This document shows positions 23,604 to 32,460 of a stretch of DNA of 64,000 nt, in pieces; within the stretch, counting starts at the first letter, position 1; every line of letters begins with the position of its first letter. The stretch covers positions 248,001 to 312,000 of the forward strand of contig LT827128.1 in NCBI GenBank assembly GCA_900170005.1, in the 5' to 3' direction. Origin of the DNA: Gordonibacter massiliensis (ex Traore et al. 2017) (GTDB lineage: Bacteria; Actinomycetota; Coriobacteriia; Coriobacteriales; Eggerthellaceae). The position numbers were made by a program, and so were the translations under genes. The notes under the pieces are model-generated. The model saw only the letters and a list, made by a program, of their open reading frames with translations. It had not been told where the DNA came from and searched no databases.

Positions 23604-23951
23604 ATGGCAAACATCGGCGAATACGGCCTTCTGATCGACTACCAGTACTGCTCGGGCTGCCACGCCTGCGAGGTGGCCTGCAAGAAGGAGCACGACCTGC
23701 CCAAGGGCGACTTCGGCATCAAGATCCTCACCGACGGCCCGCGCCAGTGCTCCGACGGCGTGTGGGAGTACGACTACCTGCCCGTGCCCACGCACCTGTG
23801 CGACCTGTGCGCAGCGCGCGTCGAGGCCGGCAAGCTGCCCACCTGCGTGCACCACTGCCAGGCCGGCGTCATGGTCTACGGCCCGCTCGAGGAGCTGGCC
23901 GCCAAGGCGAAGGCGGCTGCAAAGGACAAGATGGCGATCTTCGCGAAGTAG
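23604..23951 (+). CDS. Module D two-cluster ferredoxin subunit
   Basis: 115 residues preceded by AAGGAGGAGGT. Motifs are CSGCHACEVAC and CDLC ... CVHHC, giving two [4Fe-4S] clusters. It begins 13 bp after the catalytic stop codon. It is the electron-transfer partner of module D. Confidence 0.92.
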   Translation: MANIGEYGLLIDYQYCSGCHACEVACKKEHDLPKGDFGIKILTDGPRQCSDGVWEYDYLPVPTHLCDLCAARVEAGKLPTCVHHCQAGVMVYGPLEELAAKAKAAAKDKMAIFAK

Positions 23952-24182
23952 CCTCGCGGCGGGAAGGTGCTGCGGCGGGTGCGGTTTTCCGCTTCCGCCG
24001 CGCTCCCTCTCTCGGCGGACGGTGCCAAGCCGCCCGCCCGCTTCACCATCTGCGCCATGGATCGGCTGGTCGGTAAAACGACCGGCTGGTGGCGTTTCGG
24101 ACGAGGTTGCTCAACGGCCTCGCCGCCCGGCGTGCAAGGGGCGCGCCGGGTGTTACCTTTTCGTTTCGCAAGGGGGTCGAAC

Positions 24183-25452
24183 ATGCAAGAGAAACTCTAT
24201 CCGTGGCGATGGGCCATCCTGATAGGCATGACGGTGCTGCTCGTGAGCCTGCAGTTCTCGTTCATCGTGCCGGGCGGCGCGGCGATTCTGGTGATGCAGC
24301 AGTACCAGTGCGAGCCCATGATGTTCTCCATGATCATGTCCATTCCGTACTTTTCGGGCGTGCTGTTCTGCATGGCCGGCGGCGTGCTGGCCGACCGCCT
24401 GGGCCTCGGCAAGGTGTTCGCGGCGGCGTTCGTCGTGTCGCTTCTGGGCGCGCTTGCGCGCTGCTTCTCGGCCGACTACTGGACGCTCTTCGCCTCGAGC
24501 TTCTTCATGGGCATGGGCGTGGCGGCGCTCAACGCGAACTCCGCGAAGCTTCTGCGCCTGTGGTTCCCCGGCACGGCGAACTCGTTCGCCATGGGCGTGT
24601 ACACGGCCGGCATGTCGGCCGGCGCGGCGCTGGCCATCTGGTTCGGTTCCCGCGTGAGCGCCATCCAGGACGCTTGGTGGTTCAGCTTCGGCCTTATGTG
24701 CGTGGGCGTGGTCGCGTGGTTCGCGGTGTACCGCAAGCACCCCGACGGCGAGCATCGTTCGGTCGAGCCGGTGGGCACGTACCTGCGCGTGGTGGTGAGG
24801 AACTGGCCACGTGTGGGCCGTCGCCATCGTGGCGTTCCTCGTGTTCGGCATGACGAACGTGAACGGCTCCTACATGGTGGCCGCCGTGACCACGCTCATG
24901 GGCGATCCGAGCCTCACGGCCGTGGCGGGCGACCTGTCCACGCTGAACACGGTCATCGCCTGCGTGGCTTCCATGGCGCTGCCGGTGGTGTTCGCGAAGC
25001 TGTTCAAGAACATGCGGGCGCCCTTCGTCATCTGCCTCGTGGGCACCGCCGTGTGCTTCGCGCTCGTGTTCTTCCTGCCGTACGGGCCCGTCACCTGGGC
25101 GCTGTTCTGCATCCAGCCCGTGCTCATGGCCTCGGTCATGCCGTTCACGAAAATGCTGCCCACGCTGCTGCCCAGCGTGAAGCCCGAGCACTACGGCGTG
25201 GTGGGCGGCATCCAGGCCACGCTTCAGAACTTCGGCATGTTCCTCATCGCGTCCTACATCATCTCGCCCCTCGCCATCGCGGCGACGGGGGCCGTGGACG
25301 GCGTGCCGTATTACCAGGGCGTCTACGTGGCCACGGCCGTGCTCTGCGTTGTGGCCGCGGCGTCGCTCTTCCTGTTCCCGAACGTGCGCAGCTCCGTAGC
25401 ACGCAAGATAGCCGACGAGCAGGCGGCTGCTCCCGTCGAGCGGACGGAGTAA
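24183..25452 (+). pseudogene. MFS transporter of module D, interrupted by a +1 frameshift
   Basis: The first part (from the ATG at 24183 after AAGGGGGTCG) gives six to seven helices. The frame then goes wrong at about 24807, where TGGCCACGTG reads W-P-R; removing one C gives W-H-V-W-A-V and joins smoothly to the second half, open to 25452. Together they make a normal carrier of about 422 residues. The shift is one extra C in the CC pair at 24807-24808. It could be a recent inactivation or an error in the assembly; both halves keep good codon bias, which favours a recent event or an error. If real, module D has lost its carrier. Confidence 0.8.
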
Positions 25453-25485
25453 GAGCAACAAGGATTGCTGCAAGACTTGAACGAA

Positions 25486-25516
25486 GAGAACCGGGCGCCG
25501 AGCCGCCCGGTTTCTC
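25486..25516 (+). terminator. Hairpin terminator after the module D carrier
   Basis: GAGAACCGGGCG / CGCCCGGTTTCTC stem with a 6-nt loop and T-rich 3' arm, 34 bp after the carrier's stop and 28 bp before the next small gene. Confidence 0.6.
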
Positions 25517-25543
25517 ACGTGAAGCGAGAGGAGGGGGCTGCGC

Positions 25544-25753
25544 ATGGGCAACTGCCATTACTGCATGAACTGCGGCCGCTGCCGGGGCGAGAAGCCCCCG
25601 GCCATCCTCGTGCGCCGCTGCCCGTCATGCGGCCACGTGAACGAGCCGGGCATGCGAACCTGCGCCGCCTGCGACGGCTCCCTCGAGCTGCAATCCGGCA
25701 CGACGAGCCTCGCGCCGGGCATGCCGCAACGCGATCTGGGCACTACAGGTTGA
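25544..25753 (+). CDS. Small zinc-ribbon protein (69 aa)
   Basis: The ATG follows AGAGGAGGGGGC. It has eight cysteines: CHYCMNCGRC at the N-terminus, then CPSC and CAAC knuckles (residues about 26-49) typical of a double zinc ribbon, and a polar tail. It resembles the 55-aa protein at 2071 in having a CxxC-rich head and a second ribbon. It lies behind the module D carrier after a terminator and converges on a PucR gene. Function unknown. Its repeated occurrence near modules suggests an accessory role. Confidence 0.65.
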   Translation: MGNCHYCMNCGRCRGEKPPAILVRRCPSCGHVNEPGMRTCAACDGSLELQSGTTSLAPGMPQRDLGTTG

Positions 25754-25822
25754 GCGTGGCGGAGAATACTCGTCCTCGATATAGCTATAGCTTCAGGGAA
25801 GCGCGCCTCGCCGACCCCTCCT

Positions 25823-27520
25823 TTAGCTTTCCTGCTCGGAGCTTCGGGCACCGACGATCGCTCGCTCTACGGAATCGCTGCCCTTGGTGAGGAAGAAGGC
25901 CTTGAAGTCCAGGAGCATGCGCTCGCGGGCGCCGGGGAGGGCGAGGTCGAAGTCGAAGCGGCGCTGGATCTTCTCTATATGGTAGAGCACCGTGTTGCGG
26001 TGCAGGTGGAGCCGCGAGGCCACGGCGGTGGCGTTGCGGCCGCTGTTCAGGTAGTGCCAGAACAGGGCCAGGTAGTTCGTGTTGTTGGCGACGTCCTCGG
26101 CATGGATCTTCTCCACCACGGTGTGCGAGAAGCAGAAGCGCATGAAGCGCTCGTCCTTCTCGGCCGGGTCCACGAGGAAGTACATGAGCGCGTCGCCGAA
26201 CAGGTACGCGCCGCGGTCGGCATCCTCGGCTGCGGCGAACTGCAGGCGGATGGTCTGGCGCAGCCCGAGCGCGATCTTCGCCTGCCGGTACGCCATATCG
26301 AGGTTCTCGATGCCCTCGAATATCTCCGACACGCCGCAATCGATGCCCAAAGGGCCGCTCACGTGCTCTTCGAGCTCGTCCAGGGTGCGGCGGTGCGCGA
26401 GGCGGCAGTCGCTCGGCGGCGCGTAGCAGAGCGCCAGCACCTCGGCGCGATAGGCGAAACAATGCACGTCACCCCCGTTCAGGCGCCCGGCCGCCCGCAC
26501 CGCGCGCCCCGCCTTCTCGGGGTCGGCCCCCTCGTCGGCCTCCAGCACCACGAGCTTGTACTGCGCGTCGGCCGCAAGCCCGGCCATCTCCCGCTGCGTG
26601 GCCACGTACTCGCACGACACGGGCTCGTGCTCCAGCAGCTTCTCGAAGAAGAAGTAATGCGGGATGTTCAGCCGCACCTGCGAGCGCCACTGCTGCTCGC
26701 AGAGCGGCATGACATGGCGTATCAAGATGCCGAACAGGTCCTTCAGCCCCTCGGTGAGCGGCGCGACGTGACACGACATGGACAGCGACCCGAAGTAGGT
26801 GTGGCTGAGGTACAGCGGGTGCGAAAGCCGCGCGTAGGGCGTGATCTCGGAAGGCTCCTTCTCGTAGAACGCCTTCTCGGGCAGGTGAAAGCGCTTCTCT
26901 GCGATCATCTGGGGCGAAAGGCAGCCGGTTTCCACCAAGCGCCGGTGCAGGGCGTCGGGCGGCTCGATGGCGGAGGTGCGCGCGATGAGGTTGAACTCGT
27001 TGTCGGTGACGAACATGAAATTGCGCATGACCGGCGCGCTGGCATCGAGCGCCTCGGCCAGCGCGCCATGGCGCAGCGCGATGCGGTCGAGCTCGCCCTC
27101 CCACAGCAAAAGACGCATGAAGTAGGACTGCACGAGGAAGATGAAGTAGGAGAAGCGGTCCTGCTGGCGGATGACGAGCAGGCGGTCGGCCACGTCCGCG
27201 AGGTCGGGTCCGACCGCCTCGCCGTCGTCTGCAAGCGCGAGCGCGAAGGCGCGCGGCCGCTCGCGCAAAAGCGAGCCGGCCATGCGGAGATGGCACACGA
27301 ACAGCAGGCGCGCGTCGTCGAGGTCGCCCGGGGCCGTGCTCGCCACCTGCTCGTGCGACACGGCGGCGAACCAGCGGAACGTGCGGCGCGCGGCGGGCGG
27401 GCGGTGGACGACCTCGCAGTCCGACAGGAAGTCTTCCAGCATGGGCAGCGTCACCGTCGCCAGGCTGCCCCCTTGCGCGGGCGCGAGGAAGACGTCGTCC
27501 TCGAAATCATGCGATGCCAC
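25823..27520 (-). CDS. PucR-type transcriptional regulator
   Basis: I chose the GTG at 27520, which follows GGGGG by about 8 bases and gives 565 residues beginning MASHDFEDDVF. The longer upstream frame has poor coding character. The C-terminus has the PucR helix-turn-helix (NATAVASRLHLHRNTVLYHI). The middle contains the CdaR-like segment IENLDMAYRQAKIALGL. The N-terminal region is a sensor of unknown ligand. It is divergent from the ArsM-like/radical-SAM cluster with 330 bp between them and converges with the module D block. It may therefore control the cluster, module D, or both. Confidence 0.87.
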   Translation of the reverse strand: MASHDFEDDVFLAPAQGGSLATVTLPMLEDFLSDCEVVHRPPAARRTFRWFAAVSHEQVASTAPGDLDDARLLFVCHLRMAGSLLRERPRAFALALADDGEAVGPDLADVADRLLVIRQQDRFSYFIFLVQSYFMRLLLWEGELDRIALRHGALAEALDASAPVMRNFMFVTDNEFNLIARTSAIEPPDALHRRLVETGCLSPQMIAEKRFHLPEKAFYEKEPSEITPYARLSHPLYLSHTYFGSLSMSCHVAPLTEGLKDLFGILIRHVMPLCEQQWRSQVRLNIPHYFFFEKLLEHEPVSCEYVATQREMAGLAADAQYKLVVLEADEGADPEKAGRAVRAAGRLNGGDVHCFAYRAEVLALCYAPPSDCRLAHRRTLDELEEHVSGPLGIDCGVSEIFEGIENLDMAYRQAKIALGLRQTIRLQFAAAEDADRGAYLFGDALMYFLVDPAEKDERFMRFCFSHTVVEKIHAEDVANNTNYLALFWHYLNSGRNATAVASRLHLHRNTVLYHIEKIQRRFDFDLALPGARERMLLDFKAFFLTKGSDSVERAIVGARSSEQES

Positions 27521-27850
27521 TGAGAACCCCCATTCACGTGACGGCCGAAGCGCGGGTGCCGCTTCCGGTATACCCGAACAGTATAGCAGGAGGCGCGGCG
27601 TAACCGCGCGGATCCGGCAGGGGCGCGTCGGATGGGGAAGGAGGACAGGGATCGGTCGATCTTCGAGGGATGGCGATCGTGCAGGGAATCGGCGAAGGGC
27701 GACGTGCGGGCGCGCGTCGATGGCCGTTTGCGGAGGGTGGCCGAGGGCCGAGCTGAATTGACTATGGCGGCGATGCGTCGCAAAGTGATAGACTATATCA
27801 TATATTAATAGGTTGCAAACAACTAAATGGCTACGAGAGAGGCGGAGACG
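27521..27850. other. Intergenic region with an AT-rich promoter-like patch
   Basis: 330 bp between divergent PucR and methyltransferase genes. Most is GC-rich and non-coding. The last 65 bp contain a sharp AT-rich patch (about 27787-27810) with GATAGACTATATC and a second TATAT, which probably holds the promoter and operator of the methyltransferase cluster. No further gene is seen. Confidence 0.45.
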
Positions 27851-28948
27851 ATGGACTACCATGCTTACTACCGCAAGGCCGAGGCCGGAAGCTATCAGGC
27901 GTACTACGACGCGATCGCGGCGGCGCAGGGCGTCGATCCTCAGGCCACGGCGCGCACGCGCAACGCCGAGGACGCTATGCCGGGGGAGGCGAAGGATAAG
28001 CTCTTCAACGTGGCCGCCGAGATCAAGAACACGTTCCACGAGTTCGGGTCTCCGCTGCCGCCGCTCTTGGAAGGGTGCACCGTGGTGGACCTATGCTGCG
28101 GGTCGGGGCGCGACACCTATCTGGCGGCCCAGCTGGTGGGGCCGGGCGGCAAGGTGATCGGCGTCGAGCCCAACGCGGAGCGCCTCGCCATCGCGCAGAA
28201 GTACCGGGACCAGGAGATCAAGCAGTTCGGCTACGACGCCTGCAACGTGGAGCTGGTGCACGGCGTGCCCGAGGACCTTTCCTTCCTCGCCAACGGCACG
28301 GTCGACGTGGTCATCTCCAACTGCACGTTCAACCTTTCGCCCGACAAGGCCGCCTACGTCGCCGAGGTCAAGCGCGTGCTGAAGCCGCAAGGCGAGTGGT
28401 ACTTCACCGACGTGTTCACCGACCGCCGCATCCCGCAGGAGGCTTCGGACAAGATCGAGAACGTCGCCCTGCGCCTGGGAGGCGCCCTGTTTGTGGAGGA
28501 TTTCCGACGTATCGCCCAGGGCCTGGGCTTCCATGACCCGCGCTACGTGGTGACGCGCAAGACGCCGGTGACCGACGCTGAGGCGGCCCTCTTCCCCGGC
28601 ATCGCGTTCGCTACCATCACCTGTCGTCTCCTGAACTCCGAGCTCACGTCGGACCATTGCGAGGACTACGGGGAGGAGGTCGTCTACGACGGGACGCTTC
28701 CCGACTACCCTGACTTCTTCCTGTTCGACAAGGATATCAAGTTCCCGGCCGGCCAGTCGTGCCACGTATGCGACAACGTGTCGGTGCTGGGCCTTGGGGA
28801 CTGCCGCTACGCGAAGGTCATCACCGTGAAGGGCGACCGCTCGGCGCACTACGGTGATATCCACGGCGACCACATCATCAAGACCGCTGCGGATTGGGAG
28901 GGCGTCGTCGACGAGGACGACCAGCCGCCCATGGTAAGCTGCTGTTAA
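27851..28948 (+). CDS. ArsM-like SAM methyltransferase lacking arsenic-binding cysteines
   Basis: 365 residues from the ATG at 27851 after GGCGGAGACG; an ATG 24 bases upstream lacks a ribosome site. The class I SAM motif VVDLCCGSGRD (about 78-88) and the C-terminal ArsM-type domain (YDGTLPDYPDFF, then HYGDIHGDH) resemble arsenite methyltransferases and the second methyltransferase at 30161. Of the cysteines that bind As(III) in ArsM (algal numbering 72, 174, 224), only the middle one is kept (Cys158, SNCTFNL). The others are Phe65 and Arg208. New cysteines appear at the end (CHVCDN and a terminal SCC). It is likely to methylate something other than free arsenite, or to act with its neighbour. 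Confidence 0.78.
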   Translation: MDYHAYYRKAEAGSYQAYYDAIAAAQGVDPQATARTRNAEDAMPGEAKDKLFNVAAEIKNTFHEFGSPLPPLLEGCTVVDLCCGSGRDTYLAAQLVGPGGKVIGVEPNAERLAIAQKYRDQEIKQFGYDACNVELVHGVPEDLSFLANGTVDVVISNCTFNLSPDKAAYVAEVKRVLKPQGEWYFTDVFTDRRIPQEASDKIENVALRLGGALFVEDFRRIAQGLGFHDPRYVVTRKTPVTDAEAALFPGIAFATITCRLLNSELTSDHCEDYGEEVVYDGTLPDYPDFFLFDKDIKFPAGQSCHVCDNVSVLGLGDCRYAKVITVKGDRSAHYGDIHGDHIIKTAADWEGVVDEDDQPPMVSCC

Positions 28949-29018
28949 GGAAACGAGAGCGCCGAAGGCGGGCGGGCTTGGCGACGAGCCGCCTGCCTTC
29001 GCGCGAAAGGTGCGGAAC

Positions 29019-30107
29019 ATGGACAAGATCAGATTCATGGTGGTGAGCGGGTTTCTGGGCGCCGGCAAGACCACGACGATGATAGCCCTGGCCGAGCACA
29101 TGAACAAAACGTACGGCGAGACGGCCATCATCGCCAACGACCTGGGGGCGAACCTGGTGGACACCAACCTCACCCAGACGTCGGGCTGCACGGTGGCCGA
29201 GATCGCCTCGGGCTGCATCTGCTACCAGATGGACAATACCATCGACCAGATACGCCGCCTGCGCGACAAGGACGGCGCCGCGTTCGTGATGTCCGACATC
29301 CCCGGCTGCGGCGTGGGCGCGCTCGATCACGTGTACCATCGCCTGGCCGAGGACTGCGCCGACGAGTTCACGCTGTCGCCGTTCACGGTGGTGGTCGACC
29401 CGGAGCGTTTGCGCATGATCATGCCGGAGCGGGCCGACATCAACCTGCCGGAAGAGCTGGTGTACCTGCTGAAGCTGCAGCTGGAAGAGGCCGACCTCGT
29501 GGTGCTGAACAAGGCCGACCTGCTGGAGCAGGCGGACATCGACCGCTACGTCGACTTCCTGAAAATGGCCTGCCCCGACATTCCCGTCATCGTGATCTCG
29601 GCTTTGAAGAAGACGAACATCGCCGAGCTCGCCGACTTCATCACCTCGCACGAGACGGCGCTCAAGAACTTCTCGGTTCGCCACAACCAGGAGTTCGCCG
29701 ACGCCGAGGCGAAGCTTACGTGGTACAACCGCCGCCTGTACCTCAAGACGAACGACGGCGGCAAGATCGACTGCAACGCGGTGGTGGACGACCTCATCGA
29801 GGGCATCCGCATGGGGCTCATCGAGCGCAAGCGCAACGTGCCGCATCTGAAGACGTTCGCCATCTCGGGCAACGGCGACTTCAACAAGGCGTCGCTCATC
29901 GGCGTGGACTACGACGTGGAGTACGCGCAGAAGCTTTTGCGGCCGCACAAAAACCTGCGCATGATCATCAACGCGCGTGCCGTGTGCGAGGCGCGGCCGC
30001 TCGCGCGCCTGATGGACGACGCGCTGGACGAGGTGTGCGACAAGTACGACTTGGACTGCCAGGTGTTCTTCACGGAATGCTTCGGCATGGCGGACGAAGG
30101 AAGATAG
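29019..30107 (+). CDS. G3E-family (CobW-like) GTPase
   Basis: 362 residues. The P-loop is GFLGAGKTT at 11-19, the guanine-specificity motif is NKAD, and a GCICY motif corresponds to the C-x-C-C metal site of CobW/COG0523 proteins with the last Cys replaced by Tyr. A CobW C-terminal-like region follows. G3E GTPases deliver metals or support metallo- or cobalamin-dependent enzymes. It lies 70 bp after the ArsM-like methyltransferase and 53 bp before the ArsM-ArsS fusion, so it is probably in the same operon. It may load a metal or help reactivate a cofactor of the methyl/radical-SAM enzymes; this is inferred. Confidence 0.85.
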   Translation: MDKIRFMVVSGFLGAGKTTTMIALAEHMNKTYGETAIIANDLGANLVDTNLTQTSGCTVAEIASGCICYQMDNTIDQIRRLRDKDGAAFVMSDIPGCGVGALDHVYHRLAEDCADEFTLSPFTVVVDPERLRMIMPERADINLPEELVYLLKLQLEEADLVVLNKADLLEQADIDRYVDFLKMACPDIPVIVISALKKTNIAELADFITSHETALKNFSVRHNQEFADAEAKLTWYNRRLYLKTNDGGKIDCNAVVDDLIEGIRMGLIERKRNVPHLKTFAISGNGDFNKASLIGVDYDVEYAQKLLRPHKNLRMIINARAVCEARPLARLMDDALDEVCDKYDLDCQVFFTECFGMADEGR

Positions 30108-30160
30108 CAACCTTAACTGCGGGGCGGAGGTGGCAATCACCAAAAATGAGAGGGTTCTAC

Positions 30161-32218
30161 ATGGGATTCGATGAGGGCAGGGACGTTCGCGAGTTGGTGC
30201 GCGAGTATTACGGGAAGACGTTGCAGGGCAGCGACGATTTGAAGACCGACGCTTGCTGCTGCACGTCGCATACGCCGCCGAAGTACGTGATCGACGTCAT
30301 GGGCGAGCTCGACGACGAGATCATGGCGCACTTCTACGGGTGCGGCTCGCCCATTCCGCCGGCGCTCGAAGGCGCGACCGTGCTCGACCTAGGGTGCGGC
30401 ACCGGGCGGGACGTGTACATCTGCTCGAAGCTCGTGGGGCCAGCCGGGCGCGTCATCGGCGTGGACATGACCGAGCAGCAGCTCGCCTTCGCGCGGAGCC
30501 ACGAAGCGGCCCAGATGGAGCGGTTCGGCTTTACGCGCTCGAACGTGGAGTTCCACTGCGGCTTCATCGAGGACCTGGCCGCGCTCGGCATCGAGGACGA
30601 GTCGGTGGACGTGGTCGTGTCCAACTGCGTCATCAACCTCTCGCCCTTCAAAGACCAGGTGTTCAAGGAGATTTGCCGCGTGCTGAAGCCGGGCGGCGAG
30701 CTGTACTTCTCGGACATCTTCTCCGACCGCCGCGTGCCGCCCAAGTTCTACGACGACCCCGTGCTGCGCGGCGAGTGCCTATCGGGCGCGCTCTATATCG
30801 AGGACTTCCGGCGCATCCTGGACGCGCATGGCGTCGCGACGTTCTACGACGTGGAGACCGAGCCCTTGCACGTGGGCGACTTCCAGATTGAGACGAAGCT
30901 CGGCTGCATCGGGTTCGCCTCGCACACGGTGCGCGCCGTGAAGTGCACCGACCTGGAGGATCGCGAGGAGAACTACGGGCAGACGACCACCTACCTGGGT
31001 ACCATGCCCGAGAACAAGCGCTATTTCGACCTTACCGAGGACCTGCGCTTCATCAAGGGGCGGCCGGTCGCCGTGAGCGGCAACATGGCGTCGATGCTGC
31101 GCGCCTCGCGCTACGCCGCGCACTTCGAGGTGACGGGCAACCGCGACCGCCACATGGGCCCCTACGACCGCGAGGCGGCGCAGGAGGCGCTCGAGCTCAA
31201 GCGCGGCAAGCGGCAGGTGGGGCTGGCCGACTTGGAGGAGGCGTGCCGCGAGCTGGGCATCGAGCCGTTCGAGCAGCGCGTGCACGACAAGGAGCTGCTC
31301 AAGAGCGCGCCCGAGCTCGCCACCATGCAGGTGAACGTGGGCTACCGCTGCAACCTGGCGTGCAGCCACTGCTTCTTGGAAAGCGGCCCGCGCCGCACCG
31401 AGGTTATGAGCCGCGACACCATGGAGGCCGTGCTGGCGGCGTTCGCCACGGGCGGGTTCCGCACACTCGACATCACGGGCGGCTCTCCCGAGATGAACCC
31501 CGACCTGGAATGGTTCGTCCGCGCGGCGAGCGAGGTGGCCGACGAGGTCATCGTGCGCAGCAACCTGACCATCCTCGACATACCCGAGTACCGCCACTTC
31601 AAGCAGGTGTACGTCGACTGCAAGGTGCACCTGGTGACGTCGCTGCCGTACTTCAACGAGCAGGGCTGCGACCTGCAGCGCGGACGCAACGTGTTCGACC
31701 GCGTGGTGAAGGTGCTGCGCGAGCTGAACGGGCTCGGGTACGGCGTGGACCCCGCCCTCAAGATCGACGTGGCCTACAACGTGTCCGGCCCCTTCCTGCC
31801 GCCCGACCAGCGCGAGCTGGAGGAGTTCTACGCCTATGAGCTGGAGCGCGAGCAGCACGTGAAGTTCGACAACCTGTTCGCGTTCAACAACTACGCGCTG
31901 GGTCGTTTCGCGAACGAGCTGAAGTTCGATGGGAAGTTCGACTACTATATGAACCTGCTCGCCGAGAACTACAACGCGGCGGTGGTGGCGCGCATGATGT
32001 GCCGCTCGCAGGTGAACGTGGACTTCGACGGCCGCCTGTACGACTGCGAGGTCAACCACGTGCTGGGGCTGCCGCTGGACGGACCGCGAAACGTGCGCGA
32101 CCTCGTGGACGAGCCCCTGGGCGTGCGCACCGTGGCCACGAGCCCGATCTGCTACAGCTGCGCCGCCGGCTGCGGCAGCTCGTGCGGCGGCAGCCTCATG
32201 GACAAGTACGGCGAGTGA
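30161..32218 (+). CDS. ArsM-ArsS fusion: arsenic methyltransferase plus radical SAM protein
   Basis: 685 residues from the ATG at 30161 after GAGAGGG; an ATG at 30146 is also possible. Residues 1-340 are an ArsM-like SAM methyltransferase (LDLGCGTGRD at 75-84) with CCC at 32-34 and Cys61, Cys156, Cys206 in the positions of the As(III)-binding cysteines. Residues about 385-685 are a radical SAM domain with C-x3-C-x2-C (Cys397, 401, 404) and a Cys-rich end (YDCEVNHVL, CYSCAAGCGSSC) like ArsS/DUF3641 proteins of arsenosugar synthesis. Known arsM and arsS are usually separate genes. The fusion suggests direct hand-over of a methylated arsenical to adenosylation or another radical step. Confidence 0.85.
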   Translation: MGFDEGRDVRELVREYYGKTLQGSDDLKTDACCCTSHTPPKYVIDVMGELDDEIMAHFYGCGSPIPPALEGATVLDLGCGTGRDVYICSKLVGPAGRVIGVDMTEQQLAFARSHEAAQMERFGFTRSNVEFHCGFIEDLAALGIEDESVDVVVSNCVINLSPFKDQVFKEICRVLKPGGELYFSDIFSDRRVPPKFYDDPVLRGECLSGALYIEDFRRILDAHGVATFYDVETEPLHVGDFQIETKLGCIGFASHTVRAVKCTDLEDREENYGQTTTYLGTMPENKRYFDLTEDLRFIKGRPVAVSGNMASMLRASRYAAHFEVTGNRDRHMGPYDREAAQEALELKRGKRQVGLADLEEACRELGIEPFEQRVHDKELLKSAPELATMQVNVGYRCNLACSHCFLESGPRRTEVMSRDTMEAVLAAFATGGFRTLDITGGSPEMNPDLEWFVRAASEVADEVIVRSNLTILDIPEYRHFKQVYVDCKVHLVTSLPYFNEQGCDLQRGRNVFDRVVKVLRELNGLGYGVDPALKIDVAYNVSGPFLPPDQRELEEFYAYELEREQHVKFDNLFAFNNYALGRFANELKFDGKFDYYMNLLAENYNAAVVARMMCRSQVNVDFDGRLYDCEVNHVLGLPLDGPRNVRDLVDEPLGVRTVATSPICYSCAAGCGSSCGGSLMDKYGE

Positions 32219-32314
32219 CGGGCGCTGCCGCGGTCTCGCCTCTCCCGCGACGCCGTGGCCAGTCCGTGATGCCGCGTCCCCGGCTCCTCGTGATGTCGCT
32301 GCATCGGTTCTCCC

Positions 32315-32418
32315 GTAGGGGCGCTCTTCAGAGCGCCCGCTCGCGCGAAGCGCGAGAACGCGGGTTCCGACCGCTTTTCCGGCTTCGCCGGAACGGGCAC
32401 TCTGGAGAGCGCCCCTAC
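32315..32418. repeat. Palindromic repeat copy 2 (104 bp)
   Basis: Same element as at 20620-20722: GTAGGGGCGC outer arms (32315-32339 and 32394-32418, two mismatches between arms), inner CTCGCGC/GCGCGAG and TTCCGGC-TTC-GCCGGAA hairpins. It lies in the 242-bp gap between the fusion gene and the DUF5714 gene. Here the arms extend a further 3 bp outward (CCC/GGG). Confidence 0.85.
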
Positions 32419-32460
32419 GGGTTCGTCAAGCAAAGGTGTTCTTTAGAGAAGGGAAGGTCC

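Noticed and set aside
27521-28039. N-terminal extension of the PucR regulator up to 28039
   Set aside because: The added residues are Arg/Pro-rich, overlap the methyltransferase gene, and the GTG at 27520 has a proper ribosome site.
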